This document shows positions 50,201 through 57,695 of a DNA stretch of 64,000 bases, piece after piece. How positions within the stretch are numbered: the stretch's first letter is position 1; every line of letters begins with the position of its first letter. The notes beneath the pieces were generated by a model. That model did not search any database. It worked only from the letters and a program-made list of their open reading frames with translations, and had not been told where the DNA came from. Both the position numbers and the translations under genes were made by a program. This DNA comes from Diacronema lutheri. Its lineage: Eukaryota > Haptophyta > Pavlovophyceae > Pavlovales > Pavlovaceae. Where the stretch lies: contig JAGTXO010000007.1 of the NCBI GenBank assembly GCA_019448385.1, forward strand, positions 1,326,453-1,390,452, given 5' to 3'.

Positions 50201-50549
50201 TTCGGCACACTGCGGCCGGCGGTGGGAGCACGTGTGCGCGCAGGCGGAGCTGCTCCGCCTCGAGGCGCGCGATGGGCGCGCGGGAGTACCGTGGCGCACC
50301 GCCGGCGGCGTGGGCGGCGGTGCGCGCGGCCTCGCGCGGCTCGCCGAGCGCTCGGCGGCGGCGCGCGCGCTCAGCGACGACCGGCCGCCGCCGTCGCCGC
50401 CGGCCGCGTCGCCGAGCTGCAGCGTCTTCCTCGGGCGGCTCGGCGTCCAGCGCGCGCAGCCTGCGCTCGTCGCCGCGGCGCACGCTGCGCTCGTCGCCGA
50501 GCTCCGCCGGACCGCGGTGCCGCGCGCCAAGTCGCATGGCCGGCCATGA
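42026..50549 (+). CDS. Giant soluble-adenylyl-cyclase-like protein (three cNMP-binding-like folds, two class III cyclase domains, ATPase)
   Basis: Exons 42026-48346, 48477-48803 and 48993-50549 give 2734 residues. Three beta-rich cNMP-binding-like units occupy about 25-115, 170-265 and 298-385. Cyclase C1 starts near 460 (AMVDVSGFTRLTAQLS; HGGDISKFAGDALLVIWP, with both metal Asp). Cyclase C2 starts near 870 (LSVVFIKL; AAIGITTGDVFCGPVGG; NGPTVNLAARLM, with the Asn/Arg pair for the transition state). A hydrophobic stretch (AAALAAFAAAAGGVLG) lies between them. An NTPase follows with Walker A GDGGMGKSAL near 1134 and a Walker-B-like VLVDDAQMVD near 1455, then helical TPR-like repeats to the end. 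This C1-C2-ATPase-TPR order is that of ADCY10, which makes cAMP in response to bicarbonate and Ca2+. The N-terminal cNMP-binding folds are an addition that could give feedback control. In-frame minisatellites insert eight QHGFLA and twelve PLGN(T/A)PIA units. Confidence 0.8.
46921..46980 (+). repeat. Coding minisatellite, 4 x 15 bases (GAGAG)
   Basis: Four cgcgggcgcgggcgg units encode a Gly/Ala linker in the cyclase-like protein. Confidence 0.9.
47351..47494 (+). repeat. Coding minisatellite, 8 x 18 bases (QHGFLA)
   Basis: Eight essentially identical cagcatggcttcctcgcg units encode a hexapeptide repeat after the ATPase region of the cyclase-like protein. Confidence 0.97.
48451..48466. repeat. 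16-base poly-C run before a splice acceptor
   Basis: It ends 10 bases before the acceptor (gcgcag at 48471-48476) of the first cyclase intron and serves as an extreme polypyrimidine tract. Confidence 0.9.
48866..48883. repeat. 18-base poly-G run in an intron
   Basis: It lies in the second intron of the cyclase-like gene (48804-48992), preceded by a GGGAAGG-rich stretch. Confidence 0.9.
49377..49664 (+). repeat. Coding minisatellite, 12 x 24 bases (PLGN[T/A]PIA)
   Basis: Twelve 24-base units encode octapeptides PHDNAPIA, PLGNAPIA, PHGNTPIA and PLGNTPIA. Variants differ at one to three codons, and the last four units are identical, suggesting recent expansion. Confidence 0.97.
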
Positions 50550-50652
50550 CCTGCAGTCGAAAATCTTTTTTTAAAAAGTTTGTGGAGATTTTCGTCCCCG
50601 TTCGAGCGGCTGGTGTCCAGCTTGGCCCGCAATCACAGCCTTGGCCGGGCCA

Positions 50653-52282
50653 ATGCGGCGCGCACGCGGCACGCCTCGGGCGAAGCGGCGGCACGAGCCA
50701 CCGCGGCTTCTGCCGTCGCCCGATGACGACGACCACCGCCCGGCTCGCCCTGCCGGTCGCCCGCCCGGCCGCACCGACGAGCCGCCGCGCCGCCGGCTCC
50801 CGACGGCGCTGATCGCACCGCCGTCCGTGCCGTGCCTGCTCGCCGAGGGCACGACGGCACTCGTGGTGGGCCGCGACGAAGCCTTCGTCGCGGGCGCGAC
50901 GGCGTATTTGAACGCGATGGGCGTGCGCGCCACGGGCTTCCTCAGCGTGAGCGACGCGCTCTCCGCGCTCGAGGAGGACATTGGCGCGCACGGCTGCATC
51001 ACCTACGACCAGATCATCGCCGAGGCGGAGGCCGAGGCCGAGGCCGAGGCCGAGCCGGGGACGGGCGTGGGCGCGGGCGCAGGCGCGGACGGCGAAGGAG
51101 AAAGGCTTCACGAGGAGGATGACAGTGGCGGCGCGCAGGCGCTCGTCGCCGAGTTGCGCTCGACCTCGTGGCCGGCGAGCGTCGTCTTCGTCTCCGCGGG
51201 CTGGCCAACGGCCGCAGTGCTGCGCGAGTATGGCGGCGTCGGCGCGCGCGCGGTCCTGCGCAAGCCGGCCAACGGCACCGAGCTGGGCAGGTTGTTTACG
51301 CACCTGAAGCGGCTGCCCCACGAGCTCCTCTTCCGCCAGGGCCGCGGCGTCGAGCCCGCCCTGCGCGCCCCGGGCCAGGGGCTAAAGCTCGCGCTCACCC
51401 TCGCCGAGCTGCCCGCACGGCGCGCGCGCTGCACGCCACTGCACGTGACCGCGATGGGCATCGGCATGGTCGCGTTCCTGCACGTGCACGCGGGCCGGCA
51501 ACGGGGGCCCAACCCCACGCAGACGTTTGACGTGCGCGCGCTGCCGCCGCGCCGCGCGCCGCGCCGCGAGCGACGCGAGGCTTGCGCGTGCTGTGACGTA
51601 TGCTGTTACGCGTGCTGTTACGCGCGCTGTGACGTGCGCTGTGACGCGTGCTGTTACGCGCGCTCTTGCGTGCGCTGTTGCGCGGTCGGCGTGGCGCGTG
51701 GCGCTCACACGCCGCTCACACGCGCTCTCGCGCCGCTCACACGCGGTGTGCGCGTAGGGCGCGTCGGTGTTCGAGTGCGAGACCATGTGTGGCATCGAGG
51801 GCGTCAACCCAGAGTGGATTTACCGCTTCACGCTGATCGTCGCTTCCAACCTGCAGCTTGACGAGGAGCTGCTCGTCACCGCCACCATCCTGCTCGAGCG
51901 CGCGTGCAGGCTGGCGCATCTCGTGCTCACCGAGGCGAACTGGCAGAGCGTGCTGCTCGCGGCGATCATCGTCGCGGCCAAGACGCACTACGACGAGAGC
52001 GTCTGGCTGGGCGACTTTGTGAGCCGGCTGCGCATGTACCCGCTGAGCGCGGCCTTTCTGCACACAGTGGAGATGGCGCTGCTGCGCGCGCTCCGCTACA
52101 ACGTGATCGTCCGCCCGTCCTCCTACTACCGCTACTCGGCGGAGATCGCCACGCTGCACGACAACTTCTGCCCGTACGCGCGCTCGATGAGCTGCGGCCT
52201 CGCCTACCGCGCGTGCGCGAGCAAGAACGCCGCCTGGCCGGCGCACCGCCCCGTCGGCGTCTGCGTGCCGTGCGCCGACTGA
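50653..52282 (+). CDS. Receiver-like domain fused to a cyclin
   Basis: Exons 50653-51531 and 51758-52282 give 467 residues. Residues of about 60-215 resemble a response-regulator receiver: TTALVVGRDEAFVAGATAYL, NAMGVRATGFLSVSDALSAL, a strand VVFVSAGWP, then ARAVLRKPANGTELGRLF with the conserved Lys-Pro. The phosphoacceptor strand seems to be interrupted by an (AE)n-rich insertion (residues about 120-160), and no DD pair is obvious, so it may be a pseudo-receiver. After splicing (TFD-GASVFECET, phase 0), VNPEWIYRFTLIVASNLQLD-EELLVTATILLERACRLAHL, VLLAAIIVAAKTHYDESVWL and LHTVEMALLRALRYNVIVRP make a PHO80/cyclin-P-type cyclin box. The family binds a CDK. The fusion would couple a signalling input to a CDK. 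The splice acceptor gcgtag is preceded in frame by its own TAG, so the intron must be removed. Confidence 0.75.
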
Positions 52283-52349
52283 GCGGCGCGCGCGCTGCTC
52301 GCGCGCTGCGCGCGCCCGCAGCTAGGAAGGAGAGGCTAGGAGGGAGGGA

Positions 52350-52368
52350 GGGGGGGGGGGGGGGGGGG
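52350..52368. repeat. 19-base poly-G run
   Basis: It lies in the 209-base gap between the convergent cyclin-fusion and ankyrin genes, followed by tcggggggg. Confidence 0.9.
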
Positions 52369-52491
52369 TCGGGGGGGCATGTCGGTAGGATCGTCGTCTG
52401 GACAGCACTCGGGCAGTGGTACATACTATCCTTACGGGGCGTGCGAAGCCGCGAGCGCTGTATGCCACAAGAAGCACCGGCGTGCATGCCC

Positions 52492-53364
52492 CTACCATTT
52501 GAGCAGCTTGGCGAGCTCGGCGTACATACCGTCAAGGTTTTCGCGCGCCTGCTCGGGCGGCACACGCCCGTCCGGCGCGAGGGCGATGGCCTGCTCCATC
52601 TGGCGCAGCGCGTCGAGCCGCTTGTTGACGCGGCGCGTGAGCGGATTCTCCTTCACCTTCGAGTCCGCCTCGACCTCGGCTGCGATCAAGCTGGCGATGA
52701 AGTTTGCGGGGAGGACGCCGTCCGCGTCCGGCTCGTTGACGGCCGCGCCGCACTCGACGATCGTCTTGACGGTGAATGGCTTGTTGTAGCCCACGGCGAT
52801 CGTGAGCGGCGTGAGGTTTTGCGCGCGGTATTCAAGGTCAGCGCCAGCCTTGGCGAGCACCACGACGCCCGGCGCGAGGCCGGTGGCCGCGCAAAGGTGC
52901 ATCGCGCTAAAGCCCTGCGCATCCTTTGCGTTCGGGTCCGCGCCCGCCTCCAGCGCCGCGCGGACGCCCGCGATCGACGCGGTGCGGCTCGCCTCGATCA
53001 GCACGCCGTTCGGGCCGGGCGGCGGCGGCGGCGGGGCGGCGCGCTCCGGCGCGCGCACGCTGACCACCGCATCCGACGCGGTCGGCGCAGGCTCTGTCGC
53101 CGATGCCGCCGCCGTCGGCGCGCGCACCGTCACCTTGACGTCCGCCACGGCCGCGTCGGCGTCGAGCGTTGGCGGCGCGGCGGCCGGTGCGCCCGGCGTG
53201 CGCACGCGGACGGTCACGCCGTCTTCCTCCGCCGCGCGGATGGCCGCGACGCCACTGCGCGTGGCACAGCGCGCGCGCGTGCGCGTCGTCGCCGCGCGCG
53301 GTGCCGAGTAGCCCTGCGCCACGGCGAGCCAGCAGAGCGCGAGCGCGAGCGCGCTGCCGCGCAT
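52492..53364 (-). CDS. Ankyrin-repeat protein with plastid-type leader
   Basis: One exon, 290 residues from ATG 53364. A signal peptide (MRGSALALALCWLAVAQGYS) is followed by an Arg/Ala/Thr-rich, acid-poor stretch (APRAATTRTRARCATRSGVA), the bipartite pattern of secondary-plastid targeting. An Ala/Pro/Val-rich linker contains three V-x-V-R-[A/T]-P repeats. Three ankyrin units follow: IAGVRAALEAGADPNAKDAQ, GFSAMHLCAATGLAPGVVVL, and NLTPLTIAVGYNKPFTVKTI-VECGAAVNEPDADG. A helical C-terminus (LTRRVNKRLDALRQMEQAIA; LDGMYAELAKLLKW) ends the protein. Ankyrins mediate protein contacts; the partner is unknown, but delivery to the plastid and proximity to a light-harvesting gene on the same strand make an LHC or plastid-biogenesis role worth testing. 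Confidence 0.8.
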   Translation of the reverse strand: MRGSALALALCWLAVAQGYSAPRAATTRTRARCATRSGVAAIRAAEEDGVTVRVRTPGAPAAAPPTLDADAAVADVKVTVRAPTAAASATEPAPTASDAVVSVRAPERAAPPPPPPGPNGVLIEASRTASIAGVRAALEAGADPNAKDAQGFSAMHLCAATGLAPGVVVLAKAGADLEYRAQNLTPLTIAVGYNKPFTVKTIVECGAAVNEPDADGVLPANFIASLIAAEVEADSKVKENPLTRRVNKRLDALRQMEQAIALAPDGRVPPEQARENLDGMYAELAKLLKW

Positions 53365-53719
53365 CGTGGGCGAAATTGATGTCGGACCACGCCCGGTCAA
53401 GTTCAACTTGACTTGCCGGACCTGACCGGGGCAAGGTGGATAACAATGGGCGCCGGCCGGCCACTGCACGCACACGGCAAACGGCCGCTGAGGCGCTGAC
53501 GCGTGCAACGACGTGTCGATCGCGTTTCAAGTCAGCCCTCGCGGCAGAGGCCTGTGACCAATCCGGCCGCACGCGCCTGGGCCAGCGCCAGTGCCCAGCT
53601 GGTCGGCACTCGGCACGCAGGCTTCACGGCCACTCGCAGCGCTGGAGCCAGCGGCAGCGTGCGTGCGCGCACCGTGCACGTCGCGCACCTGCCGCAGCCG
53701 CCCTGCCCCAACTCGCGCC
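53365..53719. promoter_or_regulatory. 355-base spacer with promoter of the ankyrin gene
   Basis: The spacer lies upstream of the ankyrin gene and downstream of the light-harvesting gene, both on the minus strand. It holds a nested palindrome (53392-53430), described separately. No reading frame with protein character is seen in the remainder. Confidence 0.5.
53392..53430. promoter_or_regulatory. Nested palindromic element upstream of the ankyrin gene
   Basis: The perfect inverted repeat gtcaagtt-c-aacttgac (53396-53412) overlaps an outer pair cccggtca (53392-53399) and tgaccggg (53423-53430). It starts 28 bases upstream of the ATG, a position for a dimeric activator/repressor site or a 5' UTR hairpin. 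Confidence 0.55.
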
Positions 53720-54504
53720 TCAGAAGTAGGGCAAGCCCCGGCCGGAGAGCGCGGCCTGCGTGACGATGCCTGAAAATGCGATCATCGCGAGGCGGCCATT
53801 TTTGATCTCCTTGAGCTGCAGCTCCTGCAGCGTAGCCTCGTCCTGCGCATACCCGAGCGGGTCAAACTTGTAATCCCCCGCTGCGCGCGCACGCGCAGCG
53901 GCGCGCGCGCAGGGTGGGCCGGTCGCGGCACCGCCGCATGAGCGGCGGCCAAGGGTGTGTCGGAGAGGCGCGCACTGCGCCGCGGCGGCTGGCCCCGGGC
54001 GCGAGGAACGGCGGGAGCTGCGGCTCGGGCCAGCCCAATGAGCTGGCATGGCACGCGCGCACCCGCGCGACCCGACCCGTTCGCCTGCTCGTAGAGCGCA
54101 AGGCCGCCCGCGAGCTCGAGGATCGAGACGGCGATCAGCAGCAGCCACATGTTGCCGCTCTCGACCATCGCGTTGTGCGCGGTGAGCGCGCGCAGGCCCT
54201 CGTACTGAGCGCCGGGGAAGTGGATACCCAGGTCGACCACCAACCAGCCCGCGACGGCGAGCATGCACACTCGGCTGTGCTTGAGCTCCGCCTCGCGCAT
54301 CCACGTGAGCGTCTGCGGCCCCGACTTGGAGAAACCGAGCGGGTCGAAGCCCACGTCGCCAGCGTACTGGCTGGCGAGCTGCGGTGGGGCTTCAAGGAAC
54401 GGTAGCGACTTGGACTTGGCCATCATCTCTACGCCAGCGCGGTACGGGCGAGCGCCCGACGGGCCCGCGAACGCGAGCGCCGCGGAGTACAACACGCACG
54501 CCAT
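53720..54504 (-). CDS. Light-harvesting chlorophyll a/c (fucoxanthin) binding protein
   Basis: Exons 54504-54063 and 53880-53720 give 200 residues. The leader [20 protein letters not shown] carries an ALAF-like cleavage motif typical of secondary red plastids. The mature part starts [12 protein letters not shown], then VGFDPLGFS and the first pigment helix with [17 protein letters not shown] (the Glu-His-x-Arg chlorophyll ligand set). A second helix ([20 protein letters not shown]) follows. After the splice, [12 protein letters not shown] and the third helix [20 protein letters not shown] (Glu-Asn-x-Arg) complete the three-helix LHC fold. The protein binds chlorophylls a/c and fucoxanthin in thylakoids. 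The splice is phase 1 (GTGCGC...GCGCAG). Its start is only 48 bases from the start of the divergent four-TM gene, so the two may share a promoter. Confidence 0.93.
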
Positions 54505-54552
54505 GCTGAAGCAAATTAAAGTTGAGGGGGGGGGGAGAGACAAAATATCGCC

Positions 54553-54612
54553 ATGGCCGTTGAGCCGCTCGATGTGCTCCGGCCGGCGGTGAGCCGCTCG
54601 ACGAGGTCCGCC

Positions 54613-54646
<34 letters not shown>

Positions 54647-56154
54647 TTTTGGTGGTGGAGGCGTTGCCGTCGGGCGCCGCGCGGCCGGCAGTGCTGCCGC
54701 CGATCGCTGGCGGAGCGCGTGCGCCAGCCGCGCCGCCAGCGCGCGCGCAACTGCCGCCGATCGCGCGCCTCGCGCCGGCAGGCGCGGGTGAGCGCCCGTT
54801 CGACTGCACGCACACGCCGTCGCGCGCGCTCCCGCCGCCTCCGGCCGTACCGGCGGCCGCGGCGGCGCACGCGAGCGGCGCGCGCGGCTCGGTCGTGCTC
54901 GACCTCTCTGCGCGGCGCGTCGAGGAAGGGTTCACGCTGCTCGCCCGCAGCCGCGTGGGCAGCATCGACGGGCGGCTTCTTCTCGCGCTTCTCCAGATGC
55001 TCGGCCTCCGGCTCAGCGCGGACGAGGTCGGCGCGCTGCTGCGCGCGCGTCACCCGGGCGCGGGCGCGTCTGAAGTGCACCACGCGCTCGTGCACGACCT
55101 GGTCGACGTGCTCGGGCTGATCGACGTGCTCACCGAGCAGCAGCCGACGGCGCACCCGCTGGGCGCCGGCGGCGCGCGCGCCGCGCCGCCCGGCCTGCCG
55201 CGCGCGCCGCCGTTCACGACGCGCTACGGCGGCGCACAGCCGTTCTCGCGCGTCGACGCTGCGCTGCTCCTCGGCGTGGCCGCTGTGAATGGGCGGCTGC
55301 TCCGCACGCAGGCGGCGGCGGCGGGTGGTGCGGGCGGCGCCGCGCTGCGCGCGGGCTGCGGCGCGCAGCCGCCGGCGCGCGCGGGCGCCGACGTAGGTGC
55401 GCGCACCGTTGCGCTCGCCGCGCCCGCCGTCGGCGCGGCCGAGCCCCTGCCGCAGCTGCCTGAGCTGAGCGCGGACGAGGAGACGCGGCTGCACATGGCC
55501 ATCCTCGCGCATGCCTACTGCAACAAGCCCGCAAACTCAGTGCACGCGCTGCTGCGCGTGTACGCGCTCGTGTGCGCGGGCGGCGCGGCCGTGCTCGTGC
55601 GCGCGCTCTACGGTGCGACCGACGCGTGCGGCCGGCCGCTCGGCACGTACCTGCTCATCTTCGGCGCGCTCGTGCTCGGCGCGGCGACGCTGCAGATCGT
55701 CTCGACTGCGCGCGCGTCCAACCGCAACCCGTTGCAGCTGATGCGCATGCCGCTCGACGCGAGCGCCACCGAGCTGGCGACGGACGCCGTGCGCGCGCTC
55801 CTCCTCTGCCCGGCGCTGCTCGTATGGACGCTCGTCGGCGCGGCGTGGACGTTCGCGCTGGGCGGTGGCACCGGTGGCGCGCTGCTCTGCGCCGACTCGC
55901 CCGCCCTCTTTGTGGCGAGCTGCGCCGCGCTCGGTGCGACCGTCGCGCACGCGGCGGTCTGGGCCATGGCCGTTGTGTGGCGCGCGCCCGCGCTCCGCTC
56001 GATGAAGCAGGTGCGGCAGGCGGATGAGGACGAGGAGACGGCGCTTGCAGCGTGGCCAGAGGGCGCGCCCGGCGCCGACGAGCTCCCACCGAGCCCGCGA
56101 CAGAGCTCGCGCACGCCGGCGCGCGGTGGCGTGCGCGCGGCGCGGACAAGGTAG
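54553..56154 (+). CDS. Four-TM membrane protein with Pro-rich N-terminus, unknown family
   Basis: One exon from ATG 54553, 533 residues. Poly-Pro and Ala/Pro-rich sequence fills the first about 110 residues. A helical region follows (VEEGFTLLARSRVGSIDGRL-LLALLQMLGLRLSADEVGAL), with the rhythm of EF-hand-like helix pairs but no complete Ca2+ loop. Near residue 310 AILAHAYCNKPANSVHALLR precedes four TM helices: VYALVCAGGAAVLVRALYG, GTYLLIFGALVLGAATLQIV, LLLCPALLVWTLVGAAWTFA and FVASCAALGATVAHAAVWAM. The C-terminus is cytosolic, acidic then basic. No family is recognised. It diverges from the light-harvesting gene across 48 bases. Confidence 0.6.
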
Positions 56155-56252
56155 TCCCCGTCACGAGTCAATTTTGTTCATGTGTCGTACCGCTGAACGG
56201 TTGGACTCGGCGTGGCCGGCCTCGCGCTACGAGCTGCGCGCGAGAGCCGCCG

Positions 56253-56325
56253 CGGGGTGCGTGTCCGTCAGGCGCGCGGTGCGGAGGGAGGTCCGATTGG
56301 CCCGCGCGCCGTCATTCTGACCCCG
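56253..56325 (-). promoter_or_regulatory. SECIS-like hairpin in the 3' region of the TGA-containing small gene
   Basis: On the coding (minus) strand the element lies 75 bases after the TAA stop. It has a 6-bp lower stem (CGGGGT/ACCCCG), an internal loop, ATGA (56315-56312) opposite TGAC (56270-56267), a 9-bp upper stem (GGCGCGCGG/CCGCGCGCC), and an apical loop of 22 bases with AA 13 bases after ATGA. This is the layout of a eukaryotic selenocysteine insertion element. GC-rich stems arise easily by chance here, so it stays a candidate. Confidence 0.35.
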
Positions 56326-56399
56326 TGCGGCATTCGCGCTCGGCCCGCCGAGGCGGCGCTCGTCGAGCTCATGGGGAGAGGCGGAAGGACGACGCAAGC

Positions 56400-56693
56400 T
56401 TAGCGTCCATCCGAGCGCTTCGTGTCCGCCGGCTGCTTCTCCTCCTCCTCCTTGGGCTCGCGTGCGAGCTTGAGGCCGCGCCACACGCCCGTGCCCTGCA
56501 TCTCGTCAATGCTGCCGAAGCCGTACCTGACGAGGTCGACGGCCGTCTTGATCGATCAGTAGACCACCATCTGAGGCTCGGCGCGGCAGTGCGTCACGCG
56601 GCTGCGCGCGAGCATGGAAGGCGAATGGAACGCGGCCGTCGGAGACGGGGCCGCGAGCGCGAGCAGAAGCGCGCAGAGGACACGAGCGACCAT
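56400..56693 (-). CDS. Small leader-bearing protein with an in-frame TGA at codon 46 (candidate selenoprotein or broken gene)
   Basis: One frame runs from ATG 56693 to TAA 56400, 97 codons before the stop, interrupted only by TGA at 56558-56556. The leader MVARVLCALLLALAAPSPTA followed by AFHSP has the signal peptide plus Phe motif of secondary-plastid precursors. The part before the TGA ends AEPQMVVY. The part after reads SIKTAVDLVRYGFGSIDEMQ, then GTGVWRGLKLAREPKEEEEK, and an Asp/Arg tail. Both sides look equally protein-like and stay in one frame, so this is one gene. The TGA may be selenocysteine (a SECIS-like hairpin lies 75 bases after the stop), a nonsense change of TGG (Trp), or a base error. 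TGA is the normal stop of many neighbours, so a changed code is excluded. No splice that removes the codon is plausible; the only GT...AG pair spans 21 bases. Confidence 0.6.
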
Positions 56694-56976
56694 TTCTTGA
56701 CGACCGAGGGCGTTTCTACGTACAAGATCATGTTATGGGTATTATTTTTATGGTGAGCTGCGCGCTCTCGTTCGCTCGCCAGTCGCTACGTTCTTTGCCC
56801 CGCGGCCATGTGGACGCCCCCCGCTGACTCGCCCGGATGCATGCGCGTGTGCCCCCCCGCTGACTCGCCCAAACCCCACCTCGCCCCGGTCGCGCGCGCG
56901 CGCGCGACCCGGCCGGCCGTGCCTCATGCGGCGCACACGCGCCGCGGCGCGCTGCCCACCGGCCAAGCGAGCTCGT

Positions 56977-57507
56977 TCAGACGGCCGGCTGCCACGCGTG
57001 GGGCGCGGGGCGGAGCGCGCGGGAGGTTGCGGCGACGGCGGCGACGGCGAACGCGCCGGCAATGAGCACAGCGGTCGCCAGCCCGGAGCGCTGCCGCCAG
57101 GCCGCGCGCGCGTGAAGCGGCTGCGGCGGCGCGTCAAGCGCCTGCAGCTCGGCCTTTGGCGGCGCCGGGTCGTCACAAAAATCCCATCGCGCGTGGTCGA
57201 CGCCCGAGTGGGCCGATCCGCCGCTGAGCGCAAAGCCGCATCGCTCCGTCGCCGACGTCTCGAGGATGCACCACGGTCGCTTCGACTTTGGCGCGTCGAG
57301 GTCGCAGCCGCGATAGGTTTTGTCGTCGTACGTCCACGAAGAGAGGCATGTGCACGCGCGGTTGGAGTAAACGGTCGGTGCGGGCGCGGGTGGCGGCGGC
57401 GGCGAGCTTGCGATGACGATGGCGCTCTCCACCGGCAGTCGTGCCGCGGCTGTGAGCGCGGCGTTCCGTGGCACGGCCGTCATGACCAGCAGCACGGCGT
57501 GCAGCAT
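56977..57507 (-). CDS. Secreted/membrane protein with one FN2/kringle-like cysteine module
   Basis: One exon, 176 residues. The signal peptide MLHAVLLVMTAVPRNAALTA precedes a Pro-rich linker and a single compact module: ACTCLSSWTYDDKTYRGCDL, PWCILETSATERCGF and WDFCDDP. The Cys/Trp spacing (C-x-C...W-x-Y...GC...WC...C...WD-x-C) is like fibronectin type II or kringle-related modules that are common in haptophyte and stramenopile surface proteins. A C-terminal TM helix (LATAVLIAGAFAVAAVAAT) and short basic tail make it a type I membrane protein. The role is probably cell-surface ligand or matrix binding. It is divergent from the formin gene, 188 T-rich bases apart. Confidence 0.7.
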   Translation of the reverse strand: MLHAVLLVMTAVPRNAALTAAARLPVESAIVIASSPPPPPAPAPTVYSNRACTCLSSWTYDDKTYRGCDLDAPKSKRPWCILETSATERCGFALSGGSAHSGVDHARWDFCDDPAPPKAELQALDAPPQPLHARAAWRQRSGLATAVLIAGAFAVAAVAATSRALRPAPHAWQPAV

Positions 57508-57695
57508 AACGGAGAGATAGCGCGCCGCTTTTCGGAGGCTTTTGAAGTTTTTTGTGCTTTCAGCTTTTGCGCCTTTGCCCTTTTTTGAGTTTTTCCCGGT
57601 TTTGAGTTTTCCGGTTTTCCCTGCAAAGGCGAACTCGAATCGGACGATAGTAGGTAGTAATGGCGCGCGTCTGAAGGCGCGGGTGCATCGGCGGC
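57508..57695. promoter_or_regulatory. T-rich divergent promoter
   Basis: Between the FN2-like and formin starts, the plus strand at 57530-57625 is rich in TTTTG/TTTTC runs, in sharp contrast to the surrounding GC-rich sequence. A similar T-rich patch lies upstream of the PP2A B'' gene (17037-17065). Confidence 0.4.

Noticed and set aside
48252-50549. The C-terminal part of the cyclase as a separate gene starting near 48252
   Set aside because: The frame has no convincing start there, while a phase-0 splice from 48346 to 48477 continues the helical repeat region as in ADCY10-like proteins.
56541-56575. A mini-intron removing the TGA of the small leader-bearing gene
   Set aside because: The only GT...AG span is 21 bases, too short for splicing in any related genome, and removal would delete conserved-looking residues.
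56816-56870. Direct repeat of a C6-gctgactcgccc block in the spacer before the FN2-like gene's 3' end
   Set aside because: Only two short copies in non-coding sequence, with no link to a gene feature; kept here as a note only.
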